Positions 41,318 through 49,807 of a stretch of 64,000 bases of DNA are shown here, in pieces. Source of the stretch: Rhodobacterales bacterium (GTDB lineage: Bacteria; Pseudomonadota; Alphaproteobacteria; Rhodobacterales; Rhodobacteraceae); assembly GCA_002748265.1 (NCBI GenBank), contig PDRY01000022.1, forward strand, positions 1 to 64,000, written 5' to 3'. The translations under genes and the position numbers were made by a program. The notes below the pieces were generated by a model. The model did no database searches and was not told where the DNA came from. It worked only from the letters and a program-made list of their open reading frames with translations. Every line of letters starts with the position of its first letter. Position 1 is the stretch's first letter.

Positions 41318-43690
41318 ATGCATCTGAGCGTGCTCCACCGCAAGCTTGGCCGCGATCTGTGGCGGATCCGCGCGCAAGGGGCTGCCATTTCGGTTGTGGT
41401 GGGAATCGGTGTGATGGTGCTGGTGATGATGAGCGGGCTGATTGCGACGCTCTCAGGCACCCGCGATAGCTACTTTGAAAACTATCGGCTTGCGTCGGTC
41501 TTTGCGCCCGTGACGCGAGCGCCGCAGGACATGGTCTCGCGCCTGGCGGAGATCGACGGCGTGCTCGCGGCGGCGGGCCGGATCAGCGGAGCCGCCCGGA
41601 TCGATATTCCCGGCGAAGCGCTGCCCATCGCCGCACGTGTGCTGTCTCTTCCCGATGACGGGCCCGCGCGGCTGAACGATCTTCTGCTCACGGCGGGCCG
41701 ACTTCCCGCGCCGGGGCAAAGTGATGAGATCGTGTTGCTGGACAGTTTCGCGGCTGCACGTGCGCTTGCGCCGGGTGACAGTCTTAATGTCACGCTGGAG
41801 GGCGCCCATCAGCGATTTCGCATCACCGGGCTGGCCCGCGCGCCAGAGTTCATCTTTGCCGCCGCGCCCGGAGAGTTCATGCCGGATGACCGGCGCTTTG
41901 CCGTCATCTGGATGCCCCGCAGATCGACAGAGGCCGCCTTTGACATGGAAGGGGCGTTCAATGAGGCGCTGCTGTTGACCAGCCGCACCCGACCCGAGGC
42001 CGCCGTGATCCGCGACGCGGACCGGCTGCTTGCACCTTTCGGGGGGCAGGATGCCTACGGCCGCGACCAGCAGATGGCGGTTCAGTTCGTGAATGAGGAG
42101 ATCAAGGGGCTTCGGCGGACCTCTGCGTTCCTGCCGCCTATCTTCCTCGGCGTGGCCGCATTCCTGCTCAACGTCGTGATCGGGCGCATCGTCCAGGCCG
42201 AACGCCGCGAGATCGGGTTGATGAAGGCCTTTGGCCATCGCGGCACAGAAATCGCGGCCCATTACCTGGAGATGGTGTTGATCATTGCCCTGGCGGGCGC
42301 GGCGTTGGGCTCGGCTCTGGGTGTGCTTTTGGGGCGTGCGCTGATGCCGGTATATGCCGATGTCTACAAGTTTCCCTACCTTGTCTATGACATCCGCCTT
42401 GCGCCCTTTGCGACCGGTATTCTCGCCAGTCTGGGCGCCGCTGCGTTGGGGGCCTTGCTCACGCTGCGTGCGGTGCTGCGGCTGACCCCGGCCGAAGCGA
42501 TGCGCCCGCCCGCGCCGCCCGATTTCAGCCGCCAGGGGCACGGGCTTCTTACGGGGCTGGCGCGGGTTCTGGACCAGCCGGGACGCATGATTTTGCGGCA
42601 GCTCACGCGGCAACCGCTGCGCAGCCTCGGATCGGTTGTCGGTATCGCGGCGGGGCTGGCGCTGAACGGCGCGATGTTGAGCATCTATGCCAGCTTTGAT
42701 CGCGCTTTGGACACGACCTTCTCTGCTGCGGATCGCAGCGATGTGACGATCACCTTGACCCACGCGCTTGCACCGGTGGCCATGCAGGATCTGGAGAGCC
42801 TTCCCGGCGTGATCGAAGCGGAGCCGATCCGCCACGTGCCGGTGGTGTTTCGCAACGGCACCATCGACCGCAATGGCGCTTTGACGGGCCTGCCCGCTGG
42901 ATCGCGACTGACCCGCGCTATGGACACGCAGGTCCAGCCGATCCCGATGCGTGAGGATGGGGTGATCTTGTCGGCCACGCTGGCCGGGACACTGCGCCTG
43001 TCGCCCGGTCAGATGCTGCGGGTCGAAGTCACCGAGGGGCGCCGCCCCGTGCTGAACCTTCCGGTTGTTGGCATCGCGGACAGCCAGATGGGAACGCCCG
43101 CCTATATGGAGATCGGCGCTCTGGCCCGTGCCTTGGGCGAATCCGAGCGGATCAGCGCCGTAGCCCTGCGTATCGACCCGGCACAGCGCGACGCGCTGTT
43201 CGCGCAGCTCGCCGATATGCCGATGGTGGCAGGGGTGTCGGTCAAAGCGGATGCGTTGCAGGCGTTTCGCCGGGTCATGGATCAGGGCATGGGCCAGATG
43301 CGGTTCGTCTTTGGAACCATTGCCTTCGCGCTGAGCTTTGGCATCGTCTACAACGCGGCCCGCATTGCTTTTGCCGAGCGGGCGCATGAACTGGCCAGCC
43401 TGCGTGTTCTCGGGTTCACCCGCGGCGAAGTCACGCTGGTCCTGTTCGGCGAAATCGCGGCGCTCGTCCTGTTGGCGATCCCGCTTGGGATCGTCCTGGC
43501 CAACTGGCTGTCAAAGCTGATTGCCATGGGATTTTCGAACGAAACCTATCAGATCTCCGCGACGCTCAGCCCTTCGGGGTTGGGCGATGCGGTCCTGGTC
43601 GTCCTTGCGGCACTGGCGGTCTCCGTGCTGCTGGTGCGGCGCAGCCTTGACCAAATGGAAATGGTCACGGCTCTCAAATCGAGGGAATAG
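41318..43690 (+). CDS. FtsX/MacB-like ABC transporter permease
   Basis: Permease of 790 residues with a duplicated FtsX arrangement: an N-terminal helix (about 20-45), a periplasmic domain, three helices (about 270-390), then a second periplasmic domain and three helices at the C-terminus (about 665-780). It is larger than E. coli MacB (about 650), more like the DevC/LolC-doubled exporters. Start 4 bases after the ATPase stop. It probably exports or extracts a hydrophobic compound or lipoprotein with the adaptor that follows. Confidence 0.85.
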   Translation: MHLSVLHRKLGRDLWRIRAQGAAISVVVGIGVMVLVMMSGLIATLSGTRDSYFENYRLASVFAPVTRAPQDMVSRLAEIDGVLAAAGRISGAARIDIPGEALPIAARVLSLPDDGPARLNDLLLTAGRLPAPGQSDEIVLLDSFAAARALAPGDSLNVTLEGAHQRFRITGLARAPEFIFAAAPGEFMPDDRRFAVIWMPRRSTEAAFDMEGAFNEALLLTSRTRPEAAVIRDADRLLAPFGGQDAYGRDQQMAVQFVNEEIKGLRRTSAFLPPIFLGVAAFLLNVVIGRIVQAERREIGLMKAFGHRGTEIAAHYLEMVLIIALAGAALGSALGVLLGRALMPVYADVYKFPYLVYDIRLAPFATGILASLGAAALGALLTLRAVLRLTPAEAMRPPAPPDFSRQGHGLLTGLARVLDQPGRMILRQLTRQPLRSLGSVVGIAAGLALNGAMLSIYASFDRALDTTFSAADRSDVTITLTHALAPVAMQDLESLPGVIEAEPIRHVPVVFRNGTIDRNGALTGLPAGSRLTRAMDTQVQPIPMREDGVILSATLAGTLRLSPGQMLRVEVTEGRRPVLNLPVVGIADSQMGTPAYMEIGALARALGESERISAVALRIDPAQRDALFAQLADMPMVAGVSVKADALQAFRRVMDQGMGQMRFVFGTIAFALSFGIVYNAARIAFAERAHELASLRVLGFTRGEVTLVLFGEIAALVLLAIPLGIVLANWLSKLIAMGFSNETYQISATLSPSGLGDAVLVVLAALAVSVLLVRRSLDQMEMVTALKSRE

Positions 43691-43693
43691 CCC

Positions 43694-44899
43694 ATGACCC
43701 GTAAGTTCCGTACCCGCTGGTTGATCCTGATCGTTATCGCTGGGGTGTTCGCGGCGGCTCTGTTCGTCGTGTTGCAGCCCAAGCCGGTGGCGGTCGATCT
43801 GGGCGTTGTGGATCGCGGACCGATGGAGCTGAGCATTGAAAGCGAGGGTCAGACCCGTGTGGCGCAAACCTATATCGTCTCCGCCCCGATCAGTGGCCGT
43901 CTGGAACGGGTCACGATTGAGCCGGGCGATACGGTAACGCAAGGCGAGACGATCCTGGCCCGGATGCGCCCTGCGCTGCCTGCCGTGCTGGACGCGCGCA
44001 GCCTGGCCCAGGCGCAGGCGGCTCTGGATGAGGCCAAAGCGGCTCTGTCGGCCGCCCATGCGGAGCGCGACGCGGCCAACTCGGCCCGTGCTCTGGCCGA
44101 TCGCACCTTGTCGCGCACTCAGAGCCTGGCGCGGTCGGGTACGGTCAGCACGGCTGCTGTCGACAATGCGGAGGCCGCTGCCGATTCCGCCGCCGCGCGC
44201 CTGAGCACGGCGGATGCGGCGATCGCGATGCGCGAAGCCGCCGTGGCCCGCGCGCAGACGCTGGTCGATCAGAGCCTGGCGCCCGATGCGAACGGATCGA
44301 CAGACTTTCCCATCCTGTCGCCTGCCAACGGATCAGCACTGCGGATCCTGGTCGAAAGTGCCACCACCCTCGCGGCGGGGACACCGATCATCGAAGTCGG
44401 AGACGTGAGCGGCGATCTGGAGGTCGTCAGCGATCTGCTGTCGCGCGATGCGGTGCGTGTGCGGGCAGGGCAGGATGTGACGATCACCAACTGGGGCGGT
44501 GGTCCGCCGCTTGCCGCAAAGGTGCTACGCGTGTCGCCCGCCGGGGTCACCAAGGTCTCGGCGCTCGGGGTCGAGGAGCAGCGCGTTGAGGTGGTGATCG
44601 GCTTTGACGGCACGCCTGCGGACCACGTTGGCCTGGGGCACGGGTTCCAGGTCACTGCGCATATCGTCGTCTGGCGCGCTGCGGATACCGTGCGCCTGCC
44701 TTCGGCCGCGCTGTTTCGCGATGGTGACGGGTGGGCGGTCTACGTGCAGGCCGGGGATCAAGCAGCAAAGCGGGTCGTGCAGATCGGCGTCAACAATGGC
44801 GTCTATGCGCAGGTCGATGCAGGCATCGAGCCCGGCGAAAGCGTCGTTCTATATCCCAGCGATGCCATTTCCGACGGGGTGCCGCTGATCAAGCGCTAA
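43694..44899 (+). CDS. Periplasmic adaptor (membrane fusion) protein
   Basis: HlyD/MacA-type adaptor of 401 residues: an N-terminal membrane anchor (about 9-25), half a lipoyl domain (GRLERVTIEPGDTVTQGE), a long Ala-rich coiled-coil hairpin (about 95-190, with LAQAQAALDEAKAALSAAHA), then beta-barrel and membrane-proximal domains. It would link the MacB-like permease to an outer-membrane channel, which is not encoded here. After the stop a hairpin (44926-44954) and a tandem 12-base repeat are seen. Confidence 0.86.
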   Translation: MTRKFRTRWLILIVIAGVFAAALFVVLQPKPVAVDLGVVDRGPMELSIESEGQTRVAQTYIVSAPISGRLERVTIEPGDTVTQGETILARMRPALPAVLDARSLAQAQAALDEAKAALSAAHAERDAANSARALADRTLSRTQSLARSGTVSTAAVDNAEAAADSAAARLSTADAAIAMREAAVARAQTLVDQSLAPDANGSTDFPILSPANGSALRILVESATTLAAGTPIIEVGDVSGDLEVVSDLLSRDAVRVRAGQDVTITNWGGGPPLAAKVLRVSPAGVTKVSALGVEEQRVEVVIGFDGTPADHVGLGHGFQVTAHIVVWRAADTVRLPSAALFRDGDGWAVYVQAGDQAAKRVVQIGVNNGVYAQVDAGIEPGESVVLYPSDAISDGVPLIKR

Positions 44900-44925
44900 G
44901 GGCACGCTTCGTTCTCCTGCTGGCG

Positions 44926-44954
44926 GAACGTCTGAAGCTGTTTCTTCAGAGTTC
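44926..44954 (+). repeat. Inverted repeat after the adaptor gene
   Basis: GAAC-G-TCTGAAG pairs with CTTCAGA-GTTC around CTGTTT, giving an 11-bp stem with one bulged base. No T tract follows, so it may be a Rho-dependent stop signal or a 3'-end stabiliser between the convergent units. Confidence 0.5.
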
Positions 44955-44996
44955 GAAGCCACGTGGTGATGGGCGTGGTTGCTGAACCAGGGCGAG

Positions 44997-45020
44997 CGCT
45001 CCAACTATCGCTCCAACTAT
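44997..45020. repeat. Tandem 12-bp direct repeat
   Basis: CGCTCCAACTAT occurs twice in direct succession in the 139-base space between the convergent adaptor and HEPN-like genes. No function is apparent. Confidence 0.6.
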
Positions 45021-45038
45021 GCTGCCACGCTGGACAGG

Positions 45039-45554
45039 TCAGCGCTCGTCGGCGCGCACGAACCCAGAGGAAATCAACTGCGCCCAGATCCGTGTGTTCA
45101 GAGCGCTGATCTGGTTGATCGAGCTTTGGACCGCTTCCACCGTTTCCTGGTTGATGGCGCTTTCTGCGCCGAACTTGATCCCCGTCTTGCGGTCGGAAAT
45201 GCGCATCAGGATGGTGCGCGGATTGCCGCCGTCAGGGTCAAACGCGTAGATGCAGTGATTGTACTTGTTCCGCGTCGCGGACAGCTGCTTGAAGCTGGAG
45301 GTGAGCTCCAGCACGTCGCTCTGCAGCTTGGTGGGCGTTCCGGGCAGCTTCACCAGTCTTTCGACCAGATCAATGCGCGCCCGGAACGTGCTGACCGTCA
45401 AAAAAATGACGACGGCCTTGTCGTTATCGATGTCGAGCAGTCCAGAGATGAAGTGGATGAGCAGGCTTTCGGTGTTCGTCCAGACATAGTTCATCTTACC
45501 GACGAGATGCACGAAGCTCTCGAATTCGGTGCTACGTTCCGCCTGATCATTCAC
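45039..45554 (-). CDS. HEPN-like hypothetical protein
   Basis: Alpha-helical protein of 171 residues with no clear named family. The segment ATRNKYNHCIYAF contains R-N-x3-H (Arg95, His100) followed by x2-Tyr, the layout of the active-site motif in HEPN-domain RNases and of their inactive relatives. The N-terminal part (FVHLVGKMNYVWTNTESLLI) is a plausible first long helix. It overlaps the LuxR-type gene by ATGA, so both are made from one mRNA. RNase, toxin or simple binding roles are all open. Confidence 0.65.
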   Translation of the reverse strand: MNDQAERSTEFESFVHLVGKMNYVWTNTESLLIHFISGLLDIDNDKAVVIFLTVSTFRARIDLVERLVKLPGTPTKLQSDVLELTSSFKQLSATRNKYNHCIYAFDPDGGNPRTILMRISDRKTGIKFGAESAINQETVEAVQSSINQISALNTRIWAQLISSGFVRADER

Positions 45555-46228
45555 TGAGCGTATGTCTGGAGTCCTCCGTGATACATGTTCGCAGCTTCGG
45601 TGCGGTTGCTCACCTTCAGCTTCGATATGATGTTGTGCACGTGAATTTTGACGGTGTTTTCAGACAGGCGCAACTGATGGGCCACAACCTTGTTCTGCTT
45701 GCCCTCCGCAACGAGCTGAAGGACCTCTAGCTCACGCCCGGTCAAGTTGGCAGGCAGGCCCGATTTTGCAGGTGGGGTATCTCCCCGCACGGGGGCCACA
45801 CTCTCAGCGGCGTCCATGCCCTCCAGAAGCTCCGCTGCGATGAAACGCTGCCCACAGATCGCCATGCGGACGATTGACAGCCAATGATCGAGTTGGAGGT
45901 TCACCGCGACAAAAGACAAGTCCGCGCAGTCGCACTTCCGTAGGAGCTTTTTCGCCGATGTGACGTCAGAGTAGGTCACGACGATGCGCTTGTTGCAGAA
46001 GGCACGCTTCTCGGAAGCTGGCAGATCCAGCAGTTCGGCAAAGATGTCTTGATGGATCACCAAGCACTCGGGCGCTGCTTCGACCACCCGAGACAGGTCG
46101 GAGGCTTTTGTAAAGCGCGAGACTTTGAAGTCCGGGATCTTGTGGGAAACCAAATCAACGAAATCACCTGAAAAAATGAACTTTTTACCCCACAGAACAA
46201 GCATGTCGTCAGAACACGTATTGCCCAT
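45551..46228 (-). CDS. LuxR-family regulator, CsgD-like architecture
   Basis: Regulator of 225 residues with a C-terminal LuxR helix-turn-helix (about 158-218: LTGRELEVLQLVAEGKQNKV, then RLSENTVKIHVHNIISKL). The N-terminal part resembles a degenerate receiver or CsgD-type domain: it has beta-alpha alternation but no clear phospho-acceptor Asp with the usual acidic pocket. GAGGGGGAG precedes the start. It is divergent from the low-complexity matrix-like gene across a 500-base region, so it may control the secretion locus. Confidence 0.82.
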   Translation of the reverse strand: MGNTCSDDMLVLWGKKFIFSGDFVDLVSHKIPDFKVSRFTKASDLSRVVEAAPECLVIHQDIFAELLDLPASEKRAFCNKRIVVTYSDVTSAKKLLRKCDCADLSFVAVNLQLDHWLSIVRMAICGQRFIAAELLEGMDAAESVAPVRGDTPPAKSGLPANLTGRELEVLQLVAEGKQNKVVAHQLRLSENTVKIHVHNIISKLKVSNRTEAANMYHGGLQTYAQ

Positions 46229-46725
46229 GGCTAAACTCCCCCTCTTTAAGTGACCACCTCTTGAAAAAAGTCTGAGGCTCGCGGGTCATAAAAAAATTCT
46301 TCATCAAATCGGGGGTAGCTCGTTTGTTGGCGTCCATCCCCGCAGATCACTATACAGCCCTCTCTCGTCGCGAACACGGAAAAATATTAACGCAGTGTTA
46401 ATCGCAAAAATCTTTTCTTTTCATAATGTTGTTCGCGGCTTGGTGTGTTCGTTCGAAACGGCCTAGATCGTTTGATCTACGTCAGATTCGAATCGAGCAA
46501 AGGCCTGACAGGGGAATTTTGCCGATGGCGAATCCCTCGTATTTCCCCTTTGAGAACAGGCTCAGCCGCGGAACTAGACCGAATGTTCAATTCTCAGATG
46601 CCCGGCTCATTGGCAGTCTGAAGTTGTCTCACGGCGAATTCCCGCCGAGCGGCGTAACTTCAACATCCGCATATACCGCTTGATATTGAATGGTGGTGCG
46701 CGGAGATGTCCAAGGAGCGACTCCG
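46229..46725. promoter_or_regulatory. AT-rich divergent regulatory region of the matrix locus
   Basis: This stretch of nearly 500 bases is more AT-rich than its surroundings and contains no credible gene. It holds a 17-bp palindrome ATTAAC-GCAGT-GTTAAT (46387-46403), a candidate site for the adjacent LuxR-type protein or another regulator, and GATC-GTTT-GATC near 46467. The length suggests several bound factors controlling both directions. AAGGAG at 46712 is the ribosome site of the next gene. Confidence 0.5.
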
Positions 46726-47721
46726 ATGTCTAACAGAAACGCGAACTTCCTGTGGTGGAACCCGAACCAGAGCCAAGGTCAGGACCAGGCTCAGTCCGAG
46801 ATGCAGGCTCAGCTTCAGGCTGAGATGCAAGCCCAGCTGCAGGGCCAGGGTCAAGACCAAGATCAGGGCCAAGGCCAAGGTCAGGACCAGTCCCAGTCGT
46901 CCACGAGCCTGAACGGCAACCTGAACGGCAACGGCAACATGAACGGCAACGGCAATGCCAACGGTAACGGCAATGCCAACGGCAACGGCAACATGAACGG
47001 CAATGCCAACGGCAACGCCAACATGAGCGCCAACGGCAACATGAACGGCAATGGCAACCTGAACGGTAACGCCAACCTGAACGACAACACCACCACCACC
47101 GATGTGAACGTGGACGTCGATGTTGACCTGGCCATGGAAGGCTACATGCCCGACGACAACGACTTCGCTGACATTGATCTGGATCACTCCGAAGTGGGCG
47201 ACATGATCATGGCCGATGGCGATCTCGACTACAATCCGGGTGACGACGTGACCATCGAAGACGTGCTCGATGGCGCTCTGAACGGCAGCGGCACCGCGAC
47301 CGGCTTCGTCAACTCCATGTCCAACGACCTGGTCGACAACGACAACCTGAAGAACGTCTCCAACAGCGGTGACTTCGATCAGAACAACACCGTGAGCGGT
47401 GGCGACGCTGCGACCGGCAACGGCATCTCCAGCGGTTCCCAGGGTGGCGACGGTGCCCCCGATGGTGGCATCGATCTGTCCCTGCTCGACCTTGACCTCG
47501 GCGCTGGCGGCAACGCGACCGCTGCGGGCACCTGGGGCTCCGGCAACGGTGACGACGGTCTGGTGCACGGTGAGAACGCTGCGTCCGCCGACGCCGAAGT
47601 TCTGACCTCCGCCTTCAACCAGGACATCGTGATGGGCGCCAACGTTCTTGGCAACTCCGTCGACGTGTCCATCGTGGGTGGCGACATGAGCACCACCTCG
47701 ATCGGCGAAGACGACGCGTAA
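46726..47721 (+). CDS. Q/N/G-rich low-complexity protein, candidate secreted matrix component
   Basis: The 331-residue product begins MSNRNANFLWWNPNQSQGQ. It has a Gln-rich block (about 14-60), an Asn-Gly block of tandem N-G-N-x units (about 62-120), an Asp-rich stretch (about 125-190) and a Gly/Asp/Asn-rich C-terminal half. There is no Sec signal peptide, no cysteine and almost no Lys or Arg. The composition is prion-like or amyloid-like. A type I secretion ATPase and adaptor lie downstream and no Sec route is evident, so secretion by that system with a C-terminal signal is plausible. No named family is recognised. The start follows AAGGAG. Confidence 0.78.
   Translation: MSNRNANFLWWNPNQSQGQDQAQSEMQAQLQAEMQAQLQGQGQDQDQGQGQGQDQSQSSTSLNGNLNGNGNMNGNGNANGNGNANGNGNMNGNANGNANMSANGNMNGNGNLNGNANLNDNTTTTDVNVDVDVDLAMEGYMPDDNDFADIDLDHSEVGDMIMADGDLDYNPGDDVTIEDVLDGALNGSGTATGFVNSMSNDLVDNDNLKNVSNSGDFDQNNTVSGGDAATGNGISSGSQGGDGAPDGGIDLSLLDLDLGAGGNATAAGTWGSGNGDDGLVHGENAASADAEVLTSAFNQDIVMGANVLGNSVDVSIVGGDMSTTSIGEDDA
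46912..47090 (+). repeat. Hexanucleotide-based coding repeat
   Basis: About 30 near-perfect AAYGGY-type hexamers, with interspersed ATG, GCC and CTG codons, encode the Asn-Gly block. Because the unit is a multiple of three, slipped-strand changes would alter protein length without a frameshift. Confidence 0.8.
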
Positions 47722-47758
47722 TCGCCGGGCGCTCATAAGGCCCAACGTTTAGAACACC

Positions 47759-47803
47759 AGCCGGGCCGACTATTCCGTCGGCCCGGCTATTTTCATTTTA
47801 TTT
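47759..47803 (+). terminator. Strong terminator hairpin between the two matrix genes
   Basis: AGCCGGGCCGAC and GTCGGCCCGGCT form a perfect 12-bp stem around TATTCC, followed by ATTTTCATTTTATTT. It ends directly before the next start codon, so read-through here probably limits expression of the larger protein and secretion genes relative to the low-complexity protein. Confidence 0.88.
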
Positions 47804-49789
47804 ATGAGATTTCCCATGGATAGTGTTACCGAAGCTATCTCCCACTTTATCGGTCTATTTCATCTGACCGAGACCGAGGCACGTCTTCAGTTCAACTATG
47901 ACAGTTTCGCATTTCTCCGGAACGCCGAGGAACTTGAAGATCTTACCGGGGAAGGTGGGCTGAATTCGTCTGAGCCGATCAAGCTTCTGCCCTTCGCGCC
48001 TGATGTTAATATGCCGCTGGCGCCGCGCGGTGTTGAAATGGTCTCATATGTACCGGAAACGCCTTTCTACCCGCCGCCGCCGCCCATCTATACACCGCTG
48101 ATCCCGCTCGATCCGCTTCAGCCGATGGAATTTGGTGGCAGCGCCGGACCTGAGCTCAGCCTGCGCCTTGCGTTCGAGGGCGCCCCGACCGGTCCGTTCC
48201 AGTTCGAATACGGGCCGCCGCCCGGAACGATCATCATTTCGATCCAGACCAACGACATCATCGACAATGACGTCCTGGACATGACCGACAGCAACTTCAC
48301 CTTTGTCGGCTTCGGGGACGTGACTGCAACGCTGACGACGCTGATGGCGGTTGCGGAGACTCTGCAAGGCCCCGCCGATGGTTTCGAGCTGAGCGGAGGC
48401 ACCTTCCTCGCAGGCGCCGAGGTGCTCAAGGAGCAGCTCGAAGAATATTCGCCCACCGGGATTGAACAGGCCGTTGAAACGGAAAACCTGAAGGGCGTGA
48501 TCGAAAATGGCGAAACCGTCTCTGCGGTGGTTGAGCTGGATGATCTGATGCCCAGCCACAAGGCCGAAGCGAAAGAGGCTGCGGCCCGCGCCAAGGAAGC
48601 CGACTCGCCATTCTATGACGAATACACCCCGCACATCACAAGCGGCGGCAATACGCTTATGAACAGCGCTTTGCTCTCGTCGCTGTCGGTGGATGCCGCT
48701 GTGATTGCCGTGATGGGCAACGCCTATAGCTTCAACACGATCTCGCAGGTCAACGTGCTGTCCGAGCAAGACAGCGTCGGCGCCGGAATTTCAGCGGCTT
48801 CCGTCGATCCGACCCGTCTTGTGAACAGCGCGTCCTATGATGAGCAAAGCGCTCCGGCGCAGCTGTTTCTCCACGAGAACGGGTTGCGGGCCTATTCGAT
48901 CGACACGGTCGAAGGCGACGTGGTGCTCGCGCGGATTGTCCAGCAGATCAACTTCGTAAGCGATTACGATCAGGTCCTGGCTTCGTTCTTGGAATCTGAT
49001 CTTCAGATCACGATTGGCGGCAATACGGCGTTCAACGCGGTCAAAGCGCTCGACATCGGAAAGTATTACGATTTCATCGTAGTCGATGGGAACATGATCG
49101 ACATCAACTCGATCACTCAGACCAACGTGCTGATGGACAATGATATGTTCCGGGTCACGGGGGAGTTCGAGGGCACCCATACCGGCAACGACAATGCCTT
49201 GGTGAACATGGCGTCTATCAGCAAGACGGGCACCGACACGTTCAAGTCGATGGACGACTATATGAAGACGACCGCCGCGCACGCGTCGAGCGATGAGAGC
49301 GCCTTTGTCCGGTTCCTGTCGGGTGAAGACAGCCTGGCCGGGGTCGGCGCGCTTCGGGTGCTTCATATCAAGGGTGATCTGGTTGGCTACAATTCGATCA
49401 AGCAGACCAACATCCTGGGCGATAACGATGAAGTCCACGCCGCGATGGACGAGTTTGAATCCGAAAACCCGGCAGCGGTTAAGGTTCTGACCGGCGGTAA
49501 CGCGTTGATCAACATTGCCGCCATTAACGATGTCGGCATCGATTCTGAAGTGAACGTTGCGGGTGAACTCTACTCCGATGCGCTGCTTGTGCAGGCGGAG
49601 TTCATTGATACGGGCGATGCGTTGCCCGGCACAGACGGGGCGGGACTATCCAATCTGGCAAGCGAGGCAGTGGCCTTCCTCGCTGACAGTACCGCCCCCT
49701 CCGACGCGGCAGATTCAGGGGTCGGAGGTATCGTCCCAACCTCCGATCACCTGGCCGCGTCGGACGGTCTCTACTCCGCCCTCACCTGA
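47804..49789 (+). CDS. Repeat protein with I-x-Q-x-N motifs, candidate secreted matrix protein
   Basis: Acidic protein of 661 residues (657 if ATG 47816 is used) with no signal peptide. A Pro-rich segment lies at about 84-105 (PPPPPIYTPLIPLDP). The motif I-x-Q-x-N-x-x-x-x-x-D recurs at about 147 (IQTNDIIDND), 313 (ISQVNVLSEQD), 378 (VQQINFVSDYD), 437 (ITQTNVLMDND) and 532 (IKQTNILGDND), each preceded by a G-G-N or G-N element and a strand-rich stretch. This looks like a modular beta-rich fold. Cotranscription with type I secretion genes suggests an exported adhesin or polymer. I do not recognise the family. Confidence 0.75.
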   Translation: MRFPMDSVTEAISHFIGLFHLTETEARLQFNYDSFAFLRNAEELEDLTGEGGLNSSEPIKLLPFAPDVNMPLAPRGVEMVSYVPETPFYPPPPPIYTPLIPLDPLQPMEFGGSAGPELSLRLAFEGAPTGPFQFEYGPPPGTIIISIQTNDIIDNDVLDMTDSNFTFVGFGDVTATLTTLMAVAETLQGPADGFELSGGTFLAGAEVLKEQLEEYSPTGIEQAVETENLKGVIENGETVSAVVELDDLMPSHKAEAKEAAARAKEADSPFYDEYTPHITSGGNTLMNSALLSSLSVDAAVIAVMGNAYSFNTISQVNVLSEQDSVGAGISAASVDPTRLVNSASYDEQSAPAQLFLHENGLRAYSIDTVEGDVVLARIVQQINFVSDYDQVLASFLESDLQITIGGNTAFNAVKALDIGKYYDFIVVDGNMIDINSITQTNVLMDNDMFRVTGEFEGTHTGNDNALVNMASISKTGTDTFKSMDDYMKTTAAHASSDESAFVRFLSGEDSLAGVGALRVLHIKGDLVGYNSIKQTNILGDNDEVHAAMDEFESENPAAVKVLTGGNALINIAAINDVGIDSEVNVAGELYSDALLVQAEFIDTGDALPGTDGAGLSNLASEAVAFLADSTAPSDAADSGVGGIVPTSDHLAASDGLYSALT

Positions 49790-49807
49790 CAATACGGAAG
49801 ACGACAC

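Noticed and set aside
41453-43387. Minus-strand open frame of 644 codons across the FtsX-like permease
   Set aside because: Its translation is rich in Arg, His and Gln with no membrane or domain pattern, whereas the plus-strand frame encodes a clear permease coupled to its ATPase and adaptor.
46912-47090. CRISPR-like repeat array
   Set aside because: The units are contiguous hexamers without spacers and are read in frame as an Asn-Gly block of a protein.
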